Source of the DNA: CBDFHV01 sp965247705
GTDB lineage: Bacteria > Pseudomonadota > Alphaproteobacteria > Rhodospirillales > CAMCUA01
Assembly: GCA_965247705.1 (NCBI GenBank)
Contig: CBDFHV010000085.1
Location: 248,001-312,000 of the forward strand
DNA: 64,000 nt
Reading direction: 5' to 3'
Under the pieces are notes generated by a model, which saw only the letters and a list, made by a program, of their open reading frames with translations, ran no database searches and was not told the DNA's origin. Position 1 is the first letter of the stretch. Each line of letters starts with the position of its first letter. Below, in pieces: positions 27,969 through 34,898 of this stretch. The translations under genes were made by a program, and so were the position numbers.

Positions 27969-28979
27969 CTACTTGAACGGCGGCGCGTACTGCAGCCCGC
28001 CGTTGACCCACAGGGCGTTTAGGCCACGGCTCAGCCCCATCGTGGTTTTCGGACCCAAGTGACGATCGAAGACTTCGCCATAGTTGCCCACCGCCTTGAG
28101 GGCGCGCACGGCGTAGCCGTTGTCCAGCCCCAGGTCCTTGCCCAGGCTGCCCGTCTTGCCAAGGAGATTGGTCACCTCCGAGCTCTTCGCCGTCGCCGCC
28201 ATCTGATCGACATTTGCCTGGGTGACGCCATAGAGTTCCGCCACGAGCAGGGCGCCATAGGTGTAGCGAACAATCTTCAGCCACTGCTCGTCGCCCTGGC
28301 GGACCGCCAGCGACAGAGGCTCGCGGCCGACGCCTTCCTCCAGCAGGGTGTGATCGTCCGGGTTTTTCAACTGCACCCGCATGTTGGCCAGGTTGGAGCG
28401 GTCGCCCATGATGAAGTCGCAGCGCCCGGCGCCATAGGCCAGCCGGGCTTCCTGGCCCGACTTGAACGTGACCGGCTTGTAGCTCATGCCCCGTTCCTTG
28501 AACAAGGTGGCAAGATTGACCTCGGCGGTGGAGCCGGAAGTGACGCAGGCACTGGCGCCATCGATTTCCGCCAGCTTCTTGGCGCCGACGCTCTTGCGGA
28601 CCAGAAACCCCTGAATGTCGTAGTAGGTGGTGGAGACGAAGCTGACCCCGAGCTTAATGTCCCGGGTCATTGTCCAGGTGTTCTGCATCGTCAGCACGTC
28701 GGCGACGCCGTTGGCCAGGGCCAGAAACCGCTCGTTGCTGGCCAGGGGCTTGAACTCGGTTCCCACCTGGACCGCGGCGGCAACGGCCTTGCACATGTCG
28801 ACGTTGAAGCCCTGCCAGACACCCTTCTCGTCCGGCACCGCGAAGCCCGCGAACTGAGGATTGACCCCGCAGATCAGCTTGCCCCGCGCCCGCACGTCGT
28901 CGAGCGTTCCGGCGGTTGCCGACCATGCCATTCCCATGGCCACGGTCGAGATGGCGATCAGGCTCGTATATCGTTTCAT
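27969..28979 (-). CDS. aapJ: Amino-acid ABC transporter substrate-binding protein
   Basis: The 336-residue periplasmic binding protein has a cleavable signal (ISTVAMGMAWSATAGTLDDV) and the family-3 solute-binding motif GFNVDMCKAVAAAV. The body matches AapJ/BztA: LICGVNPQFAGFAVPDEKG, GVADVLTMQNTWTMTRD, CDFIMGDRSNLANMRVQL, and the C-terminal GLSRGLNALWVNGGL. It is the first gene of the leftward aapJQM operon. No aapP ATPase gene follows; the expected position holds the oxidoreductase. The 638-bp gap upstream holds its promoter and repeats. Confidence 0.93.
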   Translation of the reverse strand: MKRYTSLIAISTVAMGMAWSATAGTLDDVRARGKLICGVNPQFAGFAVPDEKGVWQGFNVDMCKAVAAAVQVGTEFKPLASNERFLALANGVADVLTMQNTWTMTRDIKLGVSFVSTTYYDIQGFLVRKSVGAKKLAEIDGASACVTSGSTAEVNLATLFKERGMSYKPVTFKSGQEARLAYGAGRCDFIMGDRSNLANMRVQLKNPDDHTLLEEGVGREPLSLAVRQGDEQWLKIVRYTYGALLVAELYGVTQANVDQMAATAKSSEVTNLLGKTGSLGKDLGLDNGYAVRALKAVGNYGEVFDRHLGPKTTMGLSRGLNALWVNGGLQYAPPFK

Positions 28980-29617
28980 TGTATTCTGCCTCCGGTTTCT
29001 ATTTTCGTTTCAGAATGCCGCCCGTCGATCCGTGGTGGCGCGGCAGCACAGTTCATCCCCTGGCGCGTCCGGGATCAACGGCGGATTGCAGAATCCAAAC
29101 GCATCGCAGGCTGGTGGCCCAAACCCGCATTTCCCATATGAGCTTGTCATCAAATGCGGTTCAGCCATGATTCTGATCTAAGAATCAGTGTGTTGGACTC
29201 ATCAGGAGGCAAGATCGAAGGCGAACCCGGAGGGTGAACCCGATGATGCTCTTGGTCTGGCCGGCATGGTTGGCGCGAAGGTGCTGGCTGCAACCAAACT
29301 ATGGCTGTCCGGTTCGGAACAAGCGTGGTGCCCTGAATCCGCCAAGGCTTCATGGAATCAATGAGCGCTCTCGGATCGGGACACGCTCGCGGCAAATGCC
29401 CCCACCCATTTGTCGTACGCGGACTCGTTCCGCGTACCCATTCCACCGCCGCTGCCGGAATCCGCCCAGTTCCATGGATTGCCGGGACCAGCCCGGTAAT
29501 GACAACCGGGCGGTCTTGGGGCACGATCAACCCTGTTGAAGGAGCTCAAATGGGGAATCCCAGATCAAACTATCCTTCCCCCGATAGACCTGACCACCCC
29601 CGCAAGGAAGCGCCGCC
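28980..29617. other. Intergenic region between divergent aapJ and SelA-like genes
   Basis: No convincing protein gene is seen in these 638 bp. The first part is AT-richer than its surroundings and should hold the divergent promoters of aapJ and the SelA-like gene, but no clear -35/-10 pair could be fixed. The region 29412-29505 is a repetitive palindromic element. The last part carries the AAGGAAG ribosome-binding site of the rightward gene. Confidence 0.5.
29412..29505. repeat. Interspersed palindromic repeat of the alphaproteobacterial VITGLVP type
   Basis: Two hairpins bracket this unit: a perfect 9-bp stem gtacgcgga/tccgcgtac at 29415-29437, and attgccggg/cccggtaat at 29478-29500 with one mismatch. 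Read leftward it translates to VITGLVPAIHG and GTSPRTT, a peptide pattern that recurs as spurious proteins across Rhodospirillales and Rhizobiales because this repeat is so common. It is non-coding here. Confidence 0.7.
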
Positions 29618-31120
29618 GTGGATACCACGCTCCATTCCAGCAAGCCCGATCCCTACACCCCCCTCGGTGTTCGCCCGTTCATCAACTGTTGCAGCACCCG
29701 CACCATCCACAGCGGCAGTATCATGATCCCCGCCGCCCAGCAGGCGATGCAGGAGGCGGCGGCGCGGTTCGTCAATATCAACGAGCTGATGGAGGGGGTC
29801 GGCCGGCGCCTGGCCGAACTGACCGGGGCGCCATGGGGCATCGTCACCTGCGGCGGCTCGGCGGGCCTCTGCCACGCCACCACCGCCGCCATCGCCGGCG
29901 CCGATCCCGAACTGATGCTGCGCTTGCCGGACACCCGGGGCATGCGCAACCGGGTCATCATGACCCGGGCGGGGCGGTTCACCTACGACCACGCCATCCG
30001 CATGGTCGGCGCCGAGGTCGTCGAGGTAGAAACTTGCGGCGATCTGGTGGCGGCGCTCGACGACCGGGTGGCCATGATCTGCCTGTTCGGCAAGAAAGAG
30101 GCGGAAGGCAAGCTACGCATCGAGGAGATCGCCGAAGTGGCCCGTCCCCGGGGCATTCCGATCCTGGTGGACGCGGCCTCGGAGCACCTGGAGAAGCCCG
30201 AGCCCTATCTCGCCCGGGGCGCCGCCATGGTCTCCTACAGTGGCGGCAAGTTCCTGCGCGGGCCGCAGCCGTCGGGCCTGTTGCTGGGCGACAAGGCCTG
30301 GCTGGAGGCGGCCTGGTGCAATTCGGCGCCCCATCACGCCTTCGGCCGGCCCCTGAAGGTGGGCAAGGAAGAGATCATGGGCCTCCTCGCCGCCGTGGAG
30401 TACTGGGCGGCCCATCGGCATCACGCCGAGGAACTGAAGGTTTGGGAGGACGATCTGGAAACCGTCGCCCGCATCGTCACCGCGCTGGACGGCGTCGAGG
30501 CGGAAGTCATTCGCTCCAACGATGCGACGGAAAAGGTGCCGCGCCTGCTGATCCGGTGGGCCAACGCCGGCCTGGCGCTGTCCGGCCTCGGCCTGCGGCA
30601 GCGGCTGATGGACGGCGAACCCCGGATCATGATCGACGACCGATTTTCAACGGGCGCCTCCTTCTACCTGGACCCCTTTTCCCTGCAGCCGGGCGAGGCG
30701 GCCATGGTCGGCGAGCGCATCTGGGAGGAGCTGTCGGCGGCGGCCGAGGGCCCGGTGCCATCGCCCCAGGGCGAGGCCGGCGTGGACATCGGCGGCGTCT
30801 GGGACGTGGTGATCGACTTCTACCGGGGCCGCGCCCGTCAGCGCCTGGCGCTGACCCAGTCGGGCACCGCGCTTGCAGGGGAACACGCTATCGCCTACCA
30901 GCGGAATCTCCTGGAGGGTACGATCCATGGCCGCGACGTCACCATCGCCAGCAAGCACCCCTACGAGGGGACCAACATCTCCTACAGATTCATCGGTCGG
31001 GTGGAGGACGAAATCATGTCGGGAACCGTGCTTCTGGGCAGCACCGGAAACTCCGCCCCCGGCCCCATCAACGAGCGGGAATACGGCGAAGGCACTTGGC
31101 AAGCCACCCGCCGGCAGTGA
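29618..31120 (+). CDS. SelA/DgaE-like PLP-dependent enzyme with extra C-terminal domain
   Basis: The 500-residue protein has the fold-type-I PLP core of the selenocysteine synthase/D-glucosaminate-6-phosphate ammonia-lyase group. GVRPFINCCSTRTIHSGSIM is the N-terminus, CGGSAGLCHATTAAIAG follows, and ILVDAASEHLEKPEPYL holds the cofactor aspartate. The Schiff-base lysine is in SYSGGKFLRGPQ near residue 210. After about residue 385 an additional domain of roughly 115 residues (DIGGVWDVVIDFYRGRARQR to INEREYGEGTWQ) follows. tRNA-Sec context is absent, so a lyase or racemase on a sugar or amino-acid derivative is more likely. GTG start with AAGGAAG upstream. Confidence 0.82.
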   Translation: MDTTLHSSKPDPYTPLGVRPFINCCSTRTIHSGSIMIPAAQQAMQEAAARFVNINELMEGVGRRLAELTGAPWGIVTCGGSAGLCHATTAAIAGADPELMLRLPDTRGMRNRVIMTRAGRFTYDHAIRMVGAEVVEVETCGDLVAALDDRVAMICLFGKKEAEGKLRIEEIAEVARPRGIPILVDAASEHLEKPEPYLARGAAMVSYSGGKFLRGPQPSGLLLGDKAWLEAAWCNSAPHHAFGRPLKVGKEEIMGLLAAVEYWAAHRHHAEELKVWEDDLETVARIVTALDGVEAEVIRSNDATEKVPRLLIRWANAGLALSGLGLRQRLMDGEPRIMIDDRFSTGASFYLDPFSLQPGEAAMVGERIWEELSAAAEGPVPSPQGEAGVDIGGVWDVVIDFYRGRARQRLALTQSGTALAGEHAIAYQRNLLEGTIHGRDVTIASKHPYEGTNISYRFIGRVEDEIMSGTVLLGSTGNSAPGPINEREYGEGTWQATRRQ

Positions 31121-31134
31121 CCGGACCCGTGGTA

Positions 31135-31266
31135 TCACCAGACGAACACGGGGCGAAAGCCGACATCGCCGCTCAACGGTCCATTGTCGATGGCAGACCG
31201 GACGACTTCGTCTTGGGTCCCGAAACGACGCGAATAGCCAAAGGGGACTTTCCACGCCAAATCTAA
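31135..31266 (-). pseudogene. Short orphan C-terminal fragment ending GFRPVFVW
   Basis: Read leftward, an open frame without a plausible start translates to DLAWKVPFGYSRRFGTQDEV, then VRSAIDNGPLSGDVGFRPVF and VW, then TGA. The GFRPVF ending recalls the C-termini of formylglycine-generating-enzyme-like (SUMF1) proteins, but the piece is only about 40 codons and a stop lies just upstream. It could be a decayed gene end or chance. It sits between the SelA-like and GYD genes. Confidence 0.3.
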
Positions 31267-31278
31267 CAGATGGCCCCC

Positions 31279-31572
31279 CTACACGCCGGCGACGATCTTC
31301 CCGAACTCGGCCTCGGTAAACGCCTTCAAGGTCGATGTGCGGATGTTGCCGCCGGAGGCGGCGCGGAGCACGAAGGTGGCCGCCGCGGCATCGTCGGGAA
31401 ATTCGGCGATGACCACCACATCGTGGCTGCCGCCCATGGTGACGAAGATCTGCTTCAACTTACCGCCCACCTTCTTCGCCACCTGTTTGGCCGCGGCGAT
31501 GCGTTTGGGCGAGTCCTTGATGCTCTGGATGCCCGGCTCGGTGTAGCTCTCGAGAATGATGTAGGTGCCCAT
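31279..31572 (-). CDS. GYD-domain protein
   Basis: The 97-residue protein matches the GYD family of small alpha-beta (ferredoxin-like) proteins. It begins MGTYIILESYTEPGIQSIKD, then has GGKLKQIFVTMGGSHDVVVI with AEFPDDAAAATF, and ends FTEAEFGKIVAGV. Function is unknown in the family. The leftward frame remains open for 2.3 kb upstream, antisense to the receptor gene, but the ATG at 31572 gives the full domain. It is transcribed divergently from the HD-GYP-like gene. Confidence 0.85.
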   Translation of the reverse strand: MGTYIILESYTEPGIQSIKDSPKRIAAAKQVAKKVGGKLKQIFVTMGGSHDVVVIAEFPDDAAAATFVLRAASGGNIRTSTLKAFTEAEFGKIVAGV

Positions 31573-31728
31573 GGTGCCCGTCTCCCGGTTGGCGTTGGAT
31601 GGGGGGAGATTAGTCGGCCCGTGGGCCGGAGGCCAGATGGCGCCGCCCCGCCGCATTGCCCCTTGCGCCAAATACGCCGAACGTGAAGGATGCGACAACC
31701 GCGAGGTTCGGCGAAAGAGGGGGAAATC

Positions 31729-33906
31729 ATGGCCGAGTCCACGGCAACGACCGCCCCACAAGGCGGAGCCGCACCGGAGAGACGGGTCAATCAGGTTGTT
31801 GTCGGCGCCCTGGTCGTCCTCGTCGCGATCGTGGTCGCCGGGGTCTACTTCGCGTTCCGCTTTGTCGAGGACGAACGGGCCCGCAATCTCCAGGAATGGC
31901 AGATCCGTCTCGGCATCGTCGCCGACGGCCGGGCGGCCGCGGTCGACGAGTGGGTGGAATCCAATTTCGCCGTCCTGCGGGAGTTGGCGGAAAACGCGTC
32001 CCTTCAGCTCTATATGACCGAGCTTTCCGACGCCAGCGGCGACCGCAGCCAGGTTACCGACGAATCGGCCCAGGCCGGCTATCTGCGCAACCTTTTGGTG
32101 GCGACGGCGGAACGGTCGGGTTTCAAGGCGCCCGAACCGGTGGGCGAGATTGCGGCCAACGTGGAGCGGGTCGGCATCGCCGGCATCGGTCTGACCAATG
32201 CGGACGGCCAAGCCATCGTCAGTTCGCCTGCCATGCCGCCCCTGGCCGGCCGCCTCAGAACGGCGGTGGCCCAGGCCCTGGAAGGCGAGCCGGCCTTTAT
32301 CGACATGTATCTGGGGTCCTCCAACCAGCCCACCGTCGGGTTCGTCCTGCCCGTGTTCGGCATTCAGGAAGGCGAGGGCGCGCGGGGAATTGGCGCCGTG
32401 GTCGGCGTTCGCACCGTCGGCGCGGACCTGTTCAACCGCCTCGTCCAGCCCGGCGAGACATCGCAGACCGCGGAGACCTACTTCGTGCGGCAAAGCGGAA
32501 CGACCATCGAATACCTGTCGCCCCTCGCCGACGGGACGCCGCCTCTCAAGCGATCCCTGGCCGCCGATACGCCGGAACTGGCGGCGGCCTTCGCCATCGA
32601 GAAGCCGGGCGGCTTCGCCATGCGCCGCGACTACACGGGCGACGAGGCGCTGGTGGTGTCCCGCGCGCTGGCCAACCTGCCGTGGATCCTGCTGCGCAAG
32701 GTCTCCCGGTCCGAGGCCCTGTCGGCCACCGAAACCCGTTTGCGCACCATCCTCATCGTCTTCGTGCTCATCATCGTCGGCGTGGCCATCGCCGTGGTCG
32801 CGGTGTGGCGCCACGGAACATCGGTGCGGGCATCGGAATCGGCGGAGCGCTATCGCGTCTCCTCGGAGCGGTTCGAGAACATCGGCAAGTTCATGCGGGT
32901 GGTGACCAACAGCCAGTCGACGGCCATCGCCGCCGTGGACGGCACCACGACCTATACCTTTGCCAACCAGCCGGCGGCGGACGAAGCCGGCATTGTGCCG
33001 GAAGAAATGCTCGGCAAAACCATGGCCGGCGTCATGGGGCCGGTGAAAGCCACCCATTTCGCCGAAATCAATCGGGCGATCCTGGCCCGGTTCGCCGAAA
33101 TGGAGGCGGCGCAGGATCCGGACTCCGTGGCGAAGTGCCGGGAGTCCCACATCAAACAGTTCGAACTGGACGGCGACGAGGTCCAGGTCATCCGGTCCGA
33201 TCACATCCCCCTGCGCGGCGACCGGGATCATCCGCCCGGCGTCCTCATGGTGATCGACGACATCACCGAACTGACCCGGGAACGGCGGCGCAGCGAACAC
33301 ATCATGCGTCAGCTCATCGACACCCTGGTCAGCGTCGTCGACCGGCGAGACCCCTTCTCCGCCCACCATTCGACCCGGGTCGCCGAGGTCGCCCTCACCA
33401 TTGCCCAGGAAATGGGCGTGGCGGAGGTGGACGCAAAGACCGTCGACATCGCCGGCAGCCTGATGAACCCGGGCAAGATCTTCGTTCCCACGGAAGTGCT
33501 GGCCAAGGGCGAGGACCTGACGGACGACGAGCGGCGCCAGGTCACCGGCACCTACACGGTCAGCGCCGAACTGCTGGAGCGGGTTCCCTTCGACGGCCCC
33601 GTGGTCGACACCATCCGTCAGATGGGCGAGACCCTCGACGGCGGCGGCCTCCTGGGCTTGAAAAGCGACGACATCCTGCTCACGGCCCGGGTCCTGGCCG
33701 TCGCCAATGCTTTCGTCGGCATGGTCAGCGCCCGCGCCTACCGGCAGGCCATGACCTTCGACGACGCCATCGCGGCGCTTCAGGAGGCGGCCGGCACCCG
33801 GTTGGACCAGCGGCCGGTGACGGCCCTGGTCAACGTCCTGGTAAACCGGGATGGGCGCGCCACGTGGGCCCACTTCCGAGAGCCCCCCGAGGCGCAGACG
33901 GCGTAG
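31729..33906 (+). CDS. Membrane receptor with degenerate HD-GYP domain
   Basis: The 725-residue protein has a membrane segment (VVVGALVVLVAIVVAGVYFAF), an extracytoplasmic cache-like sensor of about 280 residues, a second membrane segment (LIVFVLIIVGVAIAVVAVW), a PAS domain (residues about 385-500) and an HD-GYP-like domain. In that last domain the metal and catalytic signature is lost. The usual LLHDIGKI reads SLMNPGKI, the HHE motif reads QMGE, GYP reads GLL, and the late VADxFDAL reads VANAFVGM. Only the first histidine (HHSTRVAEVA) remains. It is therefore predicted not to hydrolyse c-di-GMP and to act as a binding or scaffold module. AGAGGGGG precedes the ATG. Confidence 0.85.
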   Translation: MAESTATTAPQGGAAPERRVNQVVVGALVVLVAIVVAGVYFAFRFVEDERARNLQEWQIRLGIVADGRAAAVDEWVESNFAVLRELAENASLQLYMTELSDASGDRSQVTDESAQAGYLRNLLVATAERSGFKAPEPVGEIAANVERVGIAGIGLTNADGQAIVSSPAMPPLAGRLRTAVAQALEGEPAFIDMYLGSSNQPTVGFVLPVFGIQEGEGARGIGAVVGVRTVGADLFNRLVQPGETSQTAETYFVRQSGTTIEYLSPLADGTPPLKRSLAADTPELAAAFAIEKPGGFAMRRDYTGDEALVVSRALANLPWILLRKVSRSEALSATETRLRTILIVFVLIIVGVAIAVVAVWRHGTSVRASESAERYRVSSERFENIGKFMRVVTNSQSTAIAAVDGTTTYTFANQPAADEAGIVPEEMLGKTMAGVMGPVKATHFAEINRAILARFAEMEAAQDPDSVAKCRESHIKQFELDGDEVQVIRSDHIPLRGDRDHPPGVLMVIDDITELTRERRRSEHIMRQLIDTLVSVVDRRDPFSAHHSTRVAEVALTIAQEMGVAEVDAKTVDIAGSLMNPGKIFVPTEVLAKGEDLTDDERRQVTGTYTVSAELLERVPFDGPVVDTIRQMGETLDGGGLLGLKSDDILLTARVLAVANAFVGMVSARAYRQAMTFDDAIAALQEAAGTRLDQRPVTALVNVLVNRDGRATWAHFREPPEAQTA

Positions 33907-33912
33907 ATAGCC

Positions 33913-34134
33913 TCAGCCGCCGCAGCTCTGGCCGGCTTGGATTGGCGGACAGGGTACGGTTCCGTAGGAGCAGAACACGCAGCAGTCGCCCGGCTTGGGC
34001 TTGAGCACCGTTTCGCAACCGTCGCAGTCATAAAACCATTGGCAGGCATCGGTCGGCATCGCTTCGACCTTGGTGAACCCGCATTCGGGGCAGGTGATCG
34101 CCGATTGCGGGACGATCTCCGCGATTGATGTCAT
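33913..34134 (-). CDS. GDCCVxC-domain small protein of the mercury module
   Basis: The 73-residue cysteine-rich protein has the motif CPECG near residue 15, a middle CDGCE, and KPGDCCVFCSYGTVPCPP near the C-terminus. This GDCCVxC family is typically encoded beside mercury transport genes, and some members carry selenocysteine in the motif; here it is cysteine. It overlaps merF by ATGA, indicating translational coupling. It probably binds Hg(II) or transfers it from the membrane transporter; that role is inferred. Confidence 0.82.
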   Translation of the reverse strand: MTSIAEIVPQSAITCPECGFTKVEAMPTDACQWFYDCDGCETVLKPKPGDCCVFCSYGTVPCPPIQAGQSCGG

Positions 34135-34364
34135 TCGAGTGTCACCGGTCGGTTCGCGGCCACGGAACGGCGCCGCCGGATCAAGGCCATGGCGGTCACG
34201 GCGACGAACAGGATGACCGTCGGAAGCAGCACGAAATCAAGCCAAGCCAGCCATGCGGAAAGGCCGACCGCGCCGAGCGCGATGACCAGCACGGGTGTAA
34301 AACAGCAGATCACCGCGATAACCGTTCCGATAACGCCGGTCCTGAGCAACGCCTTGTTAGCCAT
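34131..34364 (-). CDS. merF: Mercury transporter MerF, lacking the second cysteine pair
   Basis: The 77-residue protein has two membrane helices. The first contains the vicinal cysteines in VIAVICCFTPVLVIALGAVG, the MerF hallmark; the second is WLDFVLLPTVILFVAVTAMAL. Known MerF proteins have a second vicinal pair near the C-terminus, but here the tail RRRRSVAANRPVTLE has none. The ATG at 34364 matches the family start; a GTG at 34373 is an alternative. It is the first leftward gene from a mer-type promoter, divergent from merR. Confidence 0.85.
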   Translation of the reverse strand: MANKALLRTGVIGTVIAVICCFTPVLVIALGAVGLSAWLAWLDFVLLPTVILFVAVTAMALIRRRRSVAANRPVTLE

Positions 34365-34424
34365 TGTTTTCACCGATCAAAATGGGGCCCGTCACATGTC
34401 GTGACCTATCGAGTCCAGATCAAT

Positions 34425-34455
34425 AGAATGCTTCCTGTAGCTAGTACAGGGTCAA
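34425..34455 (-). promoter_or_regulatory. MerR-type operator/promoter for merF
   Basis: Read leftward, TTGACC at 34455-34450 and CATTCT at 34430-34425 are separated by 19 bp, the overlong spacer that MerR regulators untwist. Within the spacer lies the dyad CCTGTA-N5-TACAGG (34434-34450 on the plus strand). Position, spacing and dyad all match a MerR-activated mer promoter. merR itself starts on the other side, at 34469. Confidence 0.88.
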
Positions 34456-34468
34456 GGGAAAAATTGTG

Positions 34469-34888
34469 ATGACGGCGACCAACGCCTTGCCCCTTACGCG
34501 GGGCCGACTTTCGAAACGCACCGGCTGCCATTTGGAGACCATCCGCTACTACGAGCGGATCGGCCTGATTCGTGACCCGCCCAGACGTGCCGGCGGGCAC
34601 CGCCTGTATGAGCGGGACGACCTAAAGCGGCTCACCTTCATCTGCCGGGCCCGCGACCTCGGATTCAGCCTCGACAAGGTGCGCGGACTTCTGGCGTTGG
34701 TGGATGGTGGCAACAGCACTTGTGCCGAGGTCAAGGCGGTGACGCTCGAACATGCGGCCGATGTCCGGCGAAGGGTCCGCGATCTTCGCAAGATCGAGCG
34801 CGTCCTCAAGTCCATGGCGGACCAATGCAACGACGGGCGGATTCCCGACTGCCCGATCATCGATACGCTCTTCGAGCCGCGTCAGTGA
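34469..34888 (+). CDS. merR: MerR mercury-responsive regulator
   Basis: The 139-residue regulator has the MerR winged helix (KRTGCHLETIRYYERIGLIRDP) and long dimerisation helix. The three mercury-binding cysteines are present at positions 85 (NSTC), 120 (DQC) and 128 (PDCPII). The spacing is close to the C82, C117 and C126 of classical MerR. It should repress and, with Hg(II), activate the divergent merF promoter. The ATG at 34469 is preferred over a GTG one codon earlier. Confidence 0.9.
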   Translation: MTATNALPLTRGRLSKRTGCHLETIRYYERIGLIRDPPRRAGGHRLYERDDLKRLTFICRARDLGFSLDKVRGLLALVDGGNSTCAEVKAVTLEHAADVRRRVRDLRKIERVLKSMADQCNDGRIPDCPIIDTLFEPRQ

Positions 34889-34898
34889 ACGAAAGGGA

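Noticed and set aside
31573..33873. Leftward extension of the GYD gene to 864 codons
   Set aside because: Everything upstream of 31572 is antisense to the receptor gene and low-complexity; the 97-residue GYD domain is complete on its own.
34131..34888. Full mercury-resistance operon
   Set aside because: Only merR, merF and the GDCCVxC gene are present; there is no reductase or periplasmic MerP in the window.
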